NCBI RefSeq assembly: GCF_013410655.1
Contig: NZ_JACCFP010000001.1
Coordinates: 1,883,501-1,947,500, forward strand
Direction of reading: 5' to 3'
DNA length: 64,000 nt
Source: Nocardioides thalensis
GTDB taxonomy: Bacteria; Actinomycetota; Actinomycetes; Propionibacteriales; Nocardioidaceae
Part shown: positions 1 to 7,872 of the stretch, one piece after another
How the letters are laid out: each line of letters starts with the position of its first letter
How positions within the stretch are numbered: position 1 is the stretch's first letter
The notes under the pieces: generated by a model
What the model saw: the letters and a program-made list of their open reading frames with translations, nothing else
The model's database searches: none
Told to the model about the DNA's origin: nothing
Made by a program: the position numbers and the translations under genes

Positions 1-283
1 CCGGCCGGCCCAGGCCGTCATCGCGGCGCTCGGCTTCGTCGCCGACCTCGGCCCGCTGCAGGAGTGGGGGATCGAGACCCACAAGCGCCACCTGGTGGTC
101 GACTCGTCCATGCGCACCAACCTCGAGCGGGTGTTCGCCGCCGGCGACATCACCGACTACGACGGCAAGGTGCGGCTGATCGCCGTCGGCTTCGGCGAGG
201 CCGCGACGGCCGTCAACAACGCCGCCGTCGTCATCGACCCCACGGCCCACGTGTTCCCGGGTCACTCCTCGGAAGGTGCGTGA
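1..283 (+). CDS. Ferredoxin/flavodoxin-NADP reductase, thioredoxin-reductase-like (C-terminal part)
   Basis: This is the last 93 or so residues of a gene that begins before the window. The reading frame is open from base 2 to a TGA at 281-283. The segment [20 protein letters not shown] followed by AATAVNN is the C-terminal FAD-contact region typical of type-2 (thioredoxin-reductase-like) ferredoxin-NADP reductases. The family passes electrons from NADPH to small ferredoxins. A ferredoxin gene follows at 763 and a Rieske oxygenase at 2650, so it may supply one of them; that link is inferred. The next gene starts 2 bp downstream, or overlaps if its GTG at 280 is used. Confidence 0.75.
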   Translation, partial: RPAQAVIAALGFVADLGPLQEWGIETHKRHLVVDSSMRTNLERVFAAGDITDYDGKVRLIAVGFGEAATAVNNAAVVIDPTAHVFPGHSSEGA

Positions 284-285
284 GC

Positions 286-753
286 ATGGCCGGCAACCGC
301 GACGCGGTGAAGCTGAACGACGACGAGGTCGCCGCGATGCTCGCGGAGAACCTCAAGGTGCAGGTGGCGAGCAACGGCCCCGACGGCGTACCGCACCTGA
401 CGACGCTGTTCTACATCGTCCGTGACGGGAAGATCGCGTTCTGGACCTACGGCCGCAGCCAGAAGATCCGCAACCTCGAGCGCGACCCGCGGGTCACCGC
501 GCTCGTCGAGGACGGCGTCGACTACTTCGAGCTGCGCGGGATCTCGATCCAGGGCCGGGCCGAGATCGTCCGTGACTACGACGGCATCTTCTCGATCGGC
601 AGCGAGGTCGCCACCCGGATGCTCGGCGCGGAGTCGTTCGAGGCGCTGGGGGACTTCGGCCGCGAGACCGTCGAGAAGCAGGCGACCAAGCGGGTGGCTG
701 TGGTCATCCACCCCGAGAAGGTCGCGACCTGGGACCACCGGAAGCTCGTCTAG
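286..753 (+). CDS. PPOX-class pyridoxamine 5'-phosphate oxidase-like, probably F420-dependent
   Basis: The 155-residue protein has the split-barrel flavin-reductase fold signature: PHLTTLFYIVRDGKIAFWTY, then SQKIRNLERDPRVTALVEDG. This is the pattern of the PPOX-class F420-dependent oxidoreductases common in actinomycetes. Such enzymes reduce unsaturated or carbonyl substrates using F420H2 or a flavin; the substrate here is unknown. The ATG at 286 was chosen, but a GTG at 280 overlapping the previous stop codon is possible. It lies in an uninterrupted rightward run with the reductase fragment, a ferredoxin and two SDRs. Confidence 0.7.
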   Translation: MAGNRDAVKLNDDEVAAMLAENLKVQVASNGPDGVPHLTTLFYIVRDGKIAFWTYGRSQKIRNLERDPRVTALVEDGVDYFELRGISIQGRAEIVRDYDGIFSIGSEVATRMLGAESFEALGDFGRETVEKQATKRVAVVIHPEKVATWDHRKLV

Positions 754-762
754 GAGGCAATC

Positions 763-969
763 ATGACTACGAGGATCAAGGTCGACTTCGACCTGTGCGA
801 GTCCAACGCGATGTGCGAGGCGCTGGCCCCCGACGTGTTCGAGCTGGACGACGACGACTTCCTCCAGCTCAACACCGACGAGGTGACCGACGAGAACAGG
901 CAGCGCGTCGAGCAGGCGGCTGCCGCCTGCCCGCGCGCGGCCATCAGCCTGGTGGAGGACAACGAGTGA
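763..969 (+). CDS. fdxD: 3Fe-4S ferredoxin, FdxD-like
   Basis: A 68-residue acidic ferredoxin. Cysteines lie in the N-terminal stretch CESNAMC and in a distal ACP motif, with no fourth Cys in the first cluster motif. This is the single 3Fe-4S pattern of P450- and oxygenase-partner ferredoxins. Its stop overlaps the GTG of the next SDR (GTGA). The same ferredoxin-SDR pair occurs in M. tuberculosis as Rv3503c (fdxD)-Rv3502c within the KstR regulon, which supports the name. A clear Shine-Dalgarno (AGGAGG at 752-757) precedes the ATG. The redox partner is not known. Confidence 0.75.
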   Translation: MTTRIKVDFDLCESNAMCEALAPDVFELDDDDFLQLNTDEVTDENRQRVEQAAAACPRAAISLVEDNE

Positions 970-1868
970 GCGAGCAGACCAGCCTCGACGGCAAGGTCGC
1001 GATCGTCACCGGCGCCGGGGCCGGCCTCGGTCGCGCCGAGGCCCTCGCGCTGGCCGACGCCGGCGCGAAGGTGGTCGTCAACGACCTGCCCGGTGCCGGC
1101 GACGACGCGGTCGAGGAGATCCGCTCCCGCGGCGGCGAGGCCACCGTCGTCGCCGGCGACGTCAGCGAGCGGGCCACCGCCGACGCGATGATGACCGCGG
1201 CCGTCGAGGGCTTCGGACGGCTCGACATCGTCGTCAACAACGCGGGCATGACCCGCGACCGGATGCTCTTCAACATGTCCGACGAGGAGTGGGACGCGGT
1301 CATCGCGGTCCACCTTCGCGGTCACTTCCTCCTCTCGCGCAACGCGGCGTCGTACTGGCGCACGAGGTCGAAGGAGACCGGCGCGCCCGTCGACGCGAGC
1401 GTCATCAACACCGCGTCCGAGGCGTTCCTCGGCGGCAGCCCCGGTCAGCCCAACTACGCCGCGGCCAAGGCGGGCATCGCGGCGCTCACGCTCTCGACCG
1501 CGCGCGGCCTCGGTCGGGTCGGCGTGCGCGCCAACGCGATCTGCCCGCGCGCCCGCACGGCGATGACCGCCGAGGTCTTCGGCGAGGACACGTCCGGCCG
1601 AGCGGTCGACCCGTACTCGCCGGAGCACGTCGCCCCGCTGGTGGCCTACCTCGCCTCGCCCGCGGCGGCGCGGGTGACCGGCCAGGTGTTCGTCGTCTAC
1701 GGCGGGATGGTCGCCGTGGTCGCCGCGCCGGTCGTCGAGCAGCGGTTCGACGCCTCCGGCGACGTGTGGACCGCCGACGACCTCGACAAGCAGCTCGGCG
1801 GGTTCTTCGCCGACCGCGACCCCGCCGTCGGCTTCGCCGCCGACTCGATCATGCAGCTGAAGGTCTGA
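966..1868 (+). CDS. SDR, 3-hydroxyacyl-CoA/17beta-hydroxysteroid dehydrogenase (ChsB1/Hsd4A-like)
   Basis: A 300-residue classical SDR with the NAD-binding TGAGAGLGRAEA, the NNAG motif, and the catalytic Y-x3-K in PNYAAAKAG. The C-terminal tail of about 50 residues beyond the Rossmann core (FDASGDVWTADDLDKQL) is typical of the multifunctional-enzyme-2-like 3-hydroxyacyl-CoA dehydrogenases. The gene behind fdxD in M. tuberculosis, Rv3502c, encodes ChsB1/Hsd4A, which oxidises the 3-hydroxyacyl-CoA of the sterol side chain. The same role is inferred here from length and neighbourhood. The GTG start at 966 overlaps the ferredoxin stop. Confidence 0.7.
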   Translation: MSEQTSLDGKVAIVTGAGAGLGRAEALALADAGAKVVVNDLPGAGDDAVEEIRSRGGEATVVAGDVSERATADAMMTAAVEGFGRLDIVVNNAGMTRDRMLFNMSDEEWDAVIAVHLRGHFLLSRNAASYWRTRSKETGAPVDASVINTASEAFLGGSPGQPNYAAAKAGIAALTLSTARGLGRVGVRANAICPRARTAMTAEVFGEDTSGRAVDPYSPEHVAPLVAYLASPAAARVTGQVFVVYGGMVAVVAAPVVEQRFDASGDVWTADDLDKQLGGFFADRDPAVGFAADSIMQLKV

Positions 1869-1878
1869 AGGAGAAGCC

Positions 1879-2634
1879 ATGGGCCGTCTCGACAACAAAG
1901 TCGCCATCGTCACCGGTGGCGCACAGGGACAGGGCGCCGAGATCGTGCGCCGCTTCGTCGCGGAGGGCGCGAAGGTCGTCGTCGCCGACGTCGCGAAGGA
2001 GCCCGGACAGGCCCTCGCCGACGAGCTGGGTGAGGCCGCGCACTTCGCGGCGCACGACGTCAGCGACGCCGCGTCGTGGGCGACGCTCGTCGACGACGCC
2101 AACGAGCGCTTCGGGCCGGTCAACGTGCTCGCCAACAACGCGGGCATCCTGCGCTTCGGCGACATCGAGCGGATGCCGGGCGACGAGGTCGAGCTGCTGT
2201 GGCGGGTCAACCAGCTCGGCACGTTCCTCGGCATGCAGGCCGTCACCCGCACGATGCGCAAGAACGGCGGCGGCTCGATCATCAACGCCTCGTCGATCGA
2301 GGGCCTGGCGGGCATGCCGTCGTGCACGGCGTACGCCGCCACCAAGTGGGCGATCCGCGGCATGACCAAGTGCGCCGCGATGGAGCTCGGACCGAAGGGG
2401 ATCCGGGTCAACTCGGTCCACCCCGGCATGATCGACACCCCGATGACGCGCGTCCACGGTGGCGACGCCGCGATGGAGTTCGGCGCCTCGAAGGTGCCGC
2501 TCGGCCGGGTGGGCTACCCCGAGGACGTCGCCCCGCTCTACGTGTTCCTCGCCTCCGACGAGTCTGCGTACATCAACGGCGCCGAGATCTCGGTCGACGG
2601 CGGCGTCACCAGCACCCACGCGTTCGGGGCCTAG
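1879..2634 (+). CDS. SDR, FabG3/20beta-hydroxysteroid dehydrogenase-like
   Basis: A 251-residue SDR. It has TGGAQGQGAEI for cofactor binding, NNAG, a Ser in NASSIEG, and the catalytic Tyr-Lys in YAATKWAIRG. The sequence IEGLAG and the tail YINGAEISVDGG resemble M. tuberculosis Rv2002 (FabG3), an NADH-dependent 3alpha/20beta-hydroxysteroid dehydrogenase. The preceding gene ends 10 bp upstream, and AAGGAG at 1868-1873 precedes the ATG. It is similar to the SDR at 6648, so the window carries two copies of this type. Steroid activity is inferred; a fatty-acid or keto-acyl substrate cannot be excluded. Confidence 0.7.
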   Translation: MGRLDNKVAIVTGGAQGQGAEIVRRFVAEGAKVVVADVAKEPGQALADELGEAAHFAAHDVSDAASWATLVDDANERFGPVNVLANNAGILRFGDIERMPGDEVELLWRVNQLGTFLGMQAVTRTMRKNGGGSIINASSIEGLAGMPSCTAYAATKWAIRGMTKCAAMELGPKGIRVNSVHPGMIDTPMTRVHGGDAAMEFGASKVPLGRVGYPEDVAPLYVFLASDESAYINGAEISVDGGVTSTHAFGA

Positions 2635-2649
2635 CGGAGGACCGTCGCC

Positions 2650-3636
2650 ATGAAGCCGACGCTGTCGATGGTGCCGACCGGGTGGTTCCAGGTCGCGTGG
2701 TCGAGCGAGGTCCCGGTGGGCGCGGTCCACCGGATGTCCTACTTCGGCCGCGACCTGGTCGCCTGGCGCACCGAGTCGGGTGCGGTGACGGTCATGGACG
2801 CCTATTGCGAGCACCTCGGCGCGCACCTCGGCTACGGCGGCACGGTGGTCGGCGAGGTGATCCAGTGCCCGTTCCACGGCTGGCAGTGGAGCACCGCCGG
2901 CAGGAACGTGTGCGTCCCCTACGAGGACCGGCCCAACATCGGCAAGAAGATCCGGACGTTCCCCACGGTCGAGCGCAACGAGGCCGTCTACATCTGGCAC
3001 GACGTCGAGCGGCGGGCGCCGTACTTCGACGTGCCCGACGTCTTCACGTCGTGGGACGACGAGGTCAGCGCCGACGACTACCACCCGGCGTACCCCGGCT
3101 CTCACCTGTTCGAGCAGGGCCTCGAGCTGCACCCGCAGTACGTGATGGAGAACGGCGTCGACTTCGCCCACTTCAAGTACGTCCACAAGGTGCCGATCGT
3201 GCCTGTCTTCACCCGCCACGACTTCGACGAGCCGGTGTCCTACGTCGACTTCACGATCACGTTCGACGACTCGGTCGGCAGCATCGACGACGTCAACAGC
3301 GGGGTGCACGCGATCAACGCCGGCATCGGACTCGCGGTGACCAAGAGCTGGGGGATGATCGACAACCGCACCTGCCTGGCGGTCACCCCGGTCGACGACG
3401 CCACCTGCGACGTCCGGTTCTCCGTCTGGACCCGCCGCCGCACGGACCTCGACGAGGACCGGTCCCTCGAGCTCGCCCGCAAGGAGGCGCGCGGCGTCAT
3501 CGAGCAGGTTGAGGCGGACCTGGTGATCTGGTCGCACCAGAAGTACGCCGACCCGGCCGCCCTCTCGCGGGGCGAGTATCCCGGGTTCACGGCGCTGCGG
3601 ACCTGGGCCGAGCAGTTCTACCCCGCGCCGGCCTGA
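2650..3636 (+). CDS. Rieske non-heme iron oxygenase, KshA-like
   Basis: A 328-residue oxygenase. The N-terminal Rieske domain has C53-x-H55 (AYCEHLGAHLG) and C73-x2-H76 (CPFHGW). The mononuclear iron site is D171-x2-H174-x4-H179 (VDFAHFKYVH). This D-x2-H-x4-H spacing occurs in KshA, the oxygenase of 3-ketosteroid 9alpha-hydroxylase, and in related sterol oxygenases. KshA is usually near 380-390 residues, so this protein is shorter, mainly at the C-terminus. No KshB-type reductase gene is in view. It ends a rightward run with two SDRs. Ring hydroxylation of a steroid is likely, but position 9 is not proven. Confidence 0.65.
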   Translation: MKPTLSMVPTGWFQVAWSSEVPVGAVHRMSYFGRDLVAWRTESGAVTVMDAYCEHLGAHLGYGGTVVGEVIQCPFHGWQWSTAGRNVCVPYEDRPNIGKKIRTFPTVERNEAVYIWHDVERRAPYFDVPDVFTSWDDEVSADDYHPAYPGSHLFEQGLELHPQYVMENGVDFAHFKYVHKVPIVPVFTRHDFDEPVSYVDFTITFDDSVGSIDDVNSGVHAINAGIGLAVTKSWGMIDNRTCLAVTPVDDATCDVRFSVWTRRRTDLDEDRSLELARKEARGVIEQVEADLVIWSHQKYADPAALSRGEYPGFTALRTWAEQFYPAPA

Positions 3637-3727
3637 ATCGCCTGCCGCTTCCCCTTCACTCCTCGGCGCCCCGGCCGATCGACGTCCCGGACGCCGAACA
3701 GGTCGGCGCCGGCGGGAGGACAGGAAC

Positions 3728-5485
3728 GTGCGTCGCATCTTCGGGGAGCGGCGCCGGGACGAGCGGGGCGCCGTTGCGACCGTGGCCGGCGTGTTCGTCG
3801 TGGTCATCATGGTGATCGCCGCCCTGGTGGTGGACATCGGCATGCAGCGGGTGCTCCGCGCCGACCTCCAGGCCCTCGCCGACGTCGTCGCCCTCGACCT
3901 CGCCCGTGAGCTCGACGGCCGGCCGGCGGGCTCCTACAACGGCGTCCGCGGCACCCGGATGGACGCGGCGCGGGACGCCAGCGTGCGCCGCAACAGCGAC
4001 GTCATCGGTGGCCCGGTCGATCCGCGCGGTGTCACCTGGGAGCTCGTCAAGCGCGATCCCACGGGCTCCCAGTGGGTCCCGGCCGAGGGCGGCGACGTGC
4101 CGGCCGCCGTGAAGGTGATCGCCTCCGCGGAGGTCGGGTTCGTCTTCGGTGGTGTCACCGGCGAGATGGTGGGCGGTGCCACTCGCACCGCGGTGGGCCA
4201 GGCCCGCACGTCGGCGTGCCTGCGCGTGAGCTCCTACGCCGCGCACGTGGACACTGGACAGTCGTGGCTCCTCGACGCGCTGCTCGGCAAGGTGCTCGGC
4301 ACCCGCCTCGCCGTCCAGGTGCTCGACCCCCACGCGGGCCTGCTCGGGGCGCAGGTCTCCCTCCTCGAGCTGATCGAGGAGCTCGACCCGCTCGTCGCCA
4401 CCGACATCTCCGCACTCTCGTTCACCGAGGCCGCCGACGTCGTCGTCAACCTGGAACGGCTGATGCTGGCCGCGCTCCACGCGCTCGAGCGACGGTCGGG
4501 CCAGGTCGCCCAGGTCCAGCTGATGCGCGGCGTCTACGACGGCGTCCGCGCGACGATCGGCGCAGTCGGCGTGCGGCTCGCTGACATCGTCTCGCTGGAG
4601 ACCGCAGCGGACGCGGCACTCGGTCTCGACCTCGACCTGCTCGACCTGGTGGCCGGCTCGCTCGCCGTGGCCAACGGCACCAACGTGATCGACCTGCCTC
4701 TCGGAGTGACCCTGCCCCTGCCGCTGGGAGGCCGGGGGAGCGCGGTCGACCTCCGGGCACGCGTCGTGGTCGGCCAGAAGCCGGTCGTGAAGTGCGGTGG
4801 CACCGCCGAGAGCTCCCAGGTGGTGGTCGAGCTGTACGGCGACGCCGTCGATGTGGACCTCGGCCTCGTCTCGGCGCACGTGCCCGTGTCCGTGCGCCTC
4901 ACCCTCGCCGATGCCAGCGCGACCGTGACCGACGTCCGGTGCCTGCCGCACGCGAAGCGCGTGCTCCTGGACATCGACAGCGGGCTCGCCAGCCTCGAGG
5001 TGCGGCTCGGCAGGATGGCCGGCCAGCCGTCCTCTCCCGAGATGCGGGTGGCTCTCGCCGACGTCGGCCTTCCGGGCTGGAACGGCATCGAGGTGGCCCG
5101 CGGGACCATCGCGCTGACCAGCGGGCAGAGCATGAGCCGGCCCACGCTGCACCGGCACATCGACGTCGTCGACGAGGACTACTCCCGGTGGGTCCGGGCC
5201 AGTGAGGGCGGCATCGGAATCCCGACCCTCCACACCTCGCTCAACACGCTGGCACTCCTCGACGGGCTCGGCCCGGTGTCGTTCCTGCTGCGGTTCCTGG
5301 GCATCTCCAACCTGCTGGACATGGTCGTCCGCGAGGTCGTCGAGGGCGTCGTCAACCCGCTGGTGCACACCGCCGATCGGTGGCTGCTGTCGCCCCTTCT
5401 CCGCACGCTCGGGATCGACGTGGCCGGTGGCACGGTCCACGCCGCCCCGACCGTGGACTGCGGCGTGCCGCGACTGGTCGGCTAG
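3728..5485 (+). CDS. TadE/TadG-like pilus or envelope protein
   Basis: A 585-residue protein whose N-terminus reads RRDERGAVATVAG and then a hydrophobic stretch (VFVVVIMVIAALVVDIGM, about residues 22-40). This is the arrangement of TadE/TadG-like proteins with one N-terminal membrane anchor. The rest is a long extracytoplasmic region rich in Leu, Val and Asp that I do not recognise. The GTG start at 3728 follows a GGAGGA Shine-Dalgarno at 3716-3721. No other tad or flp genes are nearby. It separates two steroid-type gene groups and its role there is unknown. Confidence 0.6.
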   Translation: MRRIFGERRRDERGAVATVAGVFVVVIMVIAALVVDIGMQRVLRADLQALADVVALDLARELDGRPAGSYNGVRGTRMDAARDASVRRNSDVIGGPVDPRGVTWELVKRDPTGSQWVPAEGGDVPAAVKVIASAEVGFVFGGVTGEMVGGATRTAVGQARTSACLRVSSYAAHVDTGQSWLLDALLGKVLGTRLAVQVLDPHAGLLGAQVSLLELIEELDPLVATDISALSFTEAADVVVNLERLMLAALHALERRSGQVAQVQLMRGVYDGVRATIGAVGVRLADIVSLETAADAALGLDLDLLDLVAGSLAVANGTNVIDLPLGVTLPLPLGGRGSAVDLRARVVVGQKPVVKCGGTAESSQVVVELYGDAVDVDLGLVSAHVPVSVRLTLADASATVTDVRCLPHAKRVLLDIDSGLASLEVRLGRMAGQPSSPEMRVALADVGLPGWNGIEVARGTIALTSGQSMSRPTLHRHIDVVDEDYSRWVRASEGGIGIPTLHTSLNTLALLDGLGPVSFLLRFLGISNLLDMVVREVVEGVVNPLVHTADRWLLSPLLRTLGIDVAGGTVHAAPTVDCGVPRLVG

Positions 5486-5503
5486 CGACCCTTGCCGCGA
5501 AAC

Positions 5504-5517
5504 TAGAACAGGTTCTA
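5504..5517. promoter_or_regulatory. KstR operator
   Basis: TAGAACAGGTTCTA matches the KstR consensus TnnAACnnGTTnnA exactly and extends to CTAGAACAGGTTCTAG. It ends 10 bp before the GTG at 5528. A possible -10 element, TAGAGT at 5516-5521, overlaps the right half-site and would place transcription start on the start codon. Confidence 0.85.
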
Positions 5518-5520
5518 GAG

Positions 5521-5534
5521 TGGACAGGTGTCCA
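5521..5534. promoter_or_regulatory. Palindrome over the start codon, shared with the TetR gene at 17055
   Basis: TGGACAGGTGTCCA is palindromic apart from its two central bases and covers the GTG start at 5528. Almost the same sequence, TGGACACGTGTCCA, covers the start codon of the TetR regulator at 17055. It is a candidate second operator, distinct from the KstR box directly upstream. Confidence 0.5.
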
Positions 5535-6646
5535 GCCAGACTCCCGCGCCCCTCCGCGTCGTCCACGTCGCCACCGGCAACGTCGGCCGGATCGCGCTGT
5601 CCCAGCTGATCGAGGACCCCAGGTTCGAGCTGGTCGGCCTGGTGACCTCGACCCCGGAGAAGGTAGGACGCGACGCGGGCGAGCTGGCGCGGCTCGACGT
5701 ACGCACCGGCGTCGCCGCCACCGACGACCTGGCCGCGGCGCTGGCGGCCGAGCCCGACTGCGTCGTCTACTGCGCGATCGGCGAGACCCGGTTCTTCGAG
5801 GCGCTCGACGACGTCAAGGCCTGCCTGGAGGCGGGCGCCAACGTCGTCACGTCCTCGCCGGTGCCGCTCATCTATCCGTGGGGCCTGTTGCCGGAGTCGA
5901 TGATCCAGCCGATCGAGGACGCCTGCCGCACCAACGGCGTCAGCCTGTTCGCCGGCGGCGTGGACCCCGGCTGGGCCAACGACGTGCTCCCGTTCGCGAT
6001 CGTTTCGACCTGCCAGTCGGTGGAGCAGGTGCGGTGCTACGAGATCGCCGACTATGCGACCTACGACGGCGAGCCGGTCATGCGCGACGTCATGGGGTTC
6101 GGCCGCGAGCTCGGAGACCTGCCGATGCTCTTCCAACCGGGGATGCTGTCGTCGGCGTGGGGGATCAGCATCCGCCAGCTGGCGGCGGGCTTCGGCATCG
6201 AGCTCGACGAGATCACCGAGTGGTTCGAGCAGGAGCCGGCGCCCGAGGACATCGACGTCGCGATCGGCACGATCAAGAAGGGCACGGTCGCCGCGGTCCG
6301 CTTCACGATCGCCGGCGTCGCCCGCGGCAAGGAGGTGATCGTGGTCGACCACACCACCCGGCTGCGTCCCGACCTGCGCCCGGACTGGCCGCAGCCGGCG
6401 CAGGAGGGCGGGTCCTACCGGGTCGAGGTCACGGGCGAGCCGTCGTACGTCGTCGACGTCTGCCCGTCGAGCAGGCGAGGCGACCACAACTACGCCGCCA
6501 TCGCGCTCGGCGCCGGCCGGATCGTCAACGCGATCCCCGACGTCGTCGCCGCGGCACCCGGGATCCGCACGACCCTGGACCTGCCGGTCACCACGGCCAA
6601 GGGCATCTTCGCCACGACTCTCACCGGCACGAGCGAGAAGGACTGA
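5528..6646 (+). CDS. DapB-fold NAD(P)-dependent dehydrogenase (amine dehydrogenase-like family)
   Basis: A 372-residue protein starting with the nucleotide-binding VVHVATGNVGRIALSQL, followed by the acidic segment LVTSTPEKVGRDAGELA. This is the pattern of the dihydrodipicolinate-reductase-like family that automatic annotation often calls NAD(P)H-dependent amine dehydrogenase. The true substrate is unknown. A paralogue lies at 15056-16141, also behind a KstR box. The GTG at 5528 has no Shine-Dalgarno; the spacing from a TAGAGT -10 element suggests a leaderless mRNA. It heads an operon with an SDR 1 bp downstream and a SnoaL-like protein. Confidence 0.65.
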   Translation: MSSQTPAPLRVVHVATGNVGRIALSQLIEDPRFELVGLVTSTPEKVGRDAGELARLDVRTGVAATDDLAAALAAEPDCVVYCAIGETRFFEALDDVKACLEAGANVVTSSPVPLIYPWGLLPESMIQPIEDACRTNGVSLFAGGVDPGWANDVLPFAIVSTCQSVEQVRCYEIADYATYDGEPVMRDVMGFGRELGDLPMLFQPGMLSSAWGISIRQLAAGFGIELDEITEWFEQEPAPEDIDVAIGTIKKGTVAAVRFTIAGVARGKEVIVVDHTTRLRPDLRPDWPQPAQEGGSYRVEVTGEPSYVVDVCPSSRRGDHNYAAIALGAGRIVNAIPDVVAAAPGIRTTLDLPVTTAKGIFATTLTGTSEKD

Positions 6647-6647
6647 C

Positions 6648-7385
6648 ATGGGACGCGTTGAAGGCAAGGTCGCGCTGATCAGTGGCGGCGCGCGCAACAT
6701 CGGCGGCGCCAGCGCTCGGGCCCTGGTGGCCGAGGGCGCGAAGGTCGTCATCGGCGACCTGCTCGACGAGGAGGGGAAGGCGCTCGCCGACGAGCTGGGC
6801 GAGTCCGCCCGCTACGTCCACCTCGACGTCACGAGCGACGAGGACTGGCGCGCCGCGGTGGCCCTCGCAGTCGCGGAGTTCGGCAAGCTCGACGTGCTGT
6901 TCAACAACGCCGGCATCTTCAACGGCGGGATGCTCCACCGCTACAAGCGGGCTCTGTGGCAGGAGATGCTCGACGTCAACCTGACCGGGCCGTTCCTCGG
7001 CATGCGTGCCGCCACCGACGCGATGATCGCCGCCGGCGGCGGGTCGATCATCAACACCTCGTCGATCGAGGGACTGCGCGGCACGCCGTGGGCGCACGGC
7101 TACGTCGCTTCCAAGTGGGGGCTGACCGGCCTGACCAAGTCGGCGGCGATGGAGCTCGCGCCCCACGGCATCCGCGTCAACTCCCTCCACCCCGGCAGGA
7201 TCAGCACCCCCGCCACCGACCAGATGCCCGAGGACCTGATCCCGATCCCGCTCGGGCGACCCGGCACGCCCGGGGAGGTGGCGGCCTTCGTGGTGTTCCT
7301 CGCCAGCGACGAGTCGTCGTTCGCCACCGGGTCGGAGTTCGTGGTCGACGGCGGCACCATCAACCACATCCCGACCAAGGCCTGA
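6648..7385 (+). CDS. SDR, FabG3/hydroxysteroid dehydrogenase-like
   Basis: A 245-residue SDR with SGGARNIGGASARALVAEGA for cofactor binding, NNAG, Ser in NTSSIEG, and Tyr-Lys in YVASKWGLTG. The segments DEEGKALADELGESARYVHLD and YVASKWGL resemble Rv2002 (FabG3) of M. tuberculosis. This fits an NADH-dependent 3alpha/20beta-hydroxysteroid dehydrogenase. It is the second gene of the KstR-box operon beginning at 5528. Steroid substrate is inferred from similarity and context. Confidence 0.7.
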   Translation: MGRVEGKVALISGGARNIGGASARALVAEGAKVVIGDLLDEEGKALADELGESARYVHLDVTSDEDWRAAVALAVAEFGKLDVLFNNAGIFNGGMLHRYKRALWQEMLDVNLTGPFLGMRAATDAMIAAGGGSIINTSSIEGLRGTPWAHGYVASKWGLTGLTKSAAMELAPHGIRVNSLHPGRISTPATDQMPEDLIPIPLGRPGTPGEVAAFVVFLASDESSFATGSEFVVDGGTINHIPTKA

Positions 7386-7389
7386 CGCG

Positions 7390-7836
7390 GTGGCCGACCC
7401 GAAGGACGCCGTACTCGGTCTCTGGCGGACGCTGTCGGCGCGCGACTGGGACCGACTCGGCGACTGGGTGACCGACGACTGCATCTACGTCGACATGCCG
7501 GTCGGGCCGACCGCTGCGGCGCGCGGACCGGTCGACATCGTCAAGCGCCTCCAGGTCGGCCTGCGCGACCTCGCCGGCTACGAGAACCACGACGGCCTGC
7601 TGGTCGCCGAGGGTGACGCCGTCCTCTACGAGCACAGTGAGACCTGGACGTTCGCCTCGGGTGAGGTGGTCGTGCTGCCGTTCGTCAGCGTGCACCGGGT
7701 GCGCGACGGCAGGGTCGCGCTGTGGAAGGACTACTGGGACTTCGGCACCGTGCAGAACGCCGCACCGCCGGACTGGATGGAGAACCTGCTCGCTGCCGAC
7801 ACGTCGTGGATGTTCGACGCCACCGGGCTGGTCTGA
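7390..7836 (+). CDS. SnoaL/limonene-epoxide hydrolase-like protein
   Basis: A 148-residue protein of the NTF2/SnoaL fold. It contains LWRTLSARDWDRLGDWVTDD near the N-terminus and FVSVHRVRDGRVALWKDYWD near the C-terminus, both typical of limonene-1,2-epoxide-hydrolase-like and ketosteroid-isomerase-like folds. The start is a GTG 4 bp after the SDR stop, so it is translationally linked to it. Members of this fold isomerise or hydrate small hydrophobic substrates, and a steroid-derived one is plausible. No specific reaction can be assigned. Confidence 0.6.
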   Translation: MADPKDAVLGLWRTLSARDWDRLGDWVTDDCIYVDMPVGPTAAARGPVDIVKRLQVGLRDLAGYENHDGLLVAEGDAVLYEHSETWTFASGEVVVLPFVSVHRVRDGRVALWKDYWDFGTVQNAAPPDWMENLLAADTSWMFDATGLV

Positions 7837-7872
7837 GCCGGCCGGGACCGACCGCCTGACGACACCGACTGA

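Noticed and set aside
1..283. Reductase fragment as KshB
   Set aside because: The C-terminus is of the thioredoxin-reductase-like FNR type. KshB ends in a plant-type 2Fe-2S domain, which is absent.
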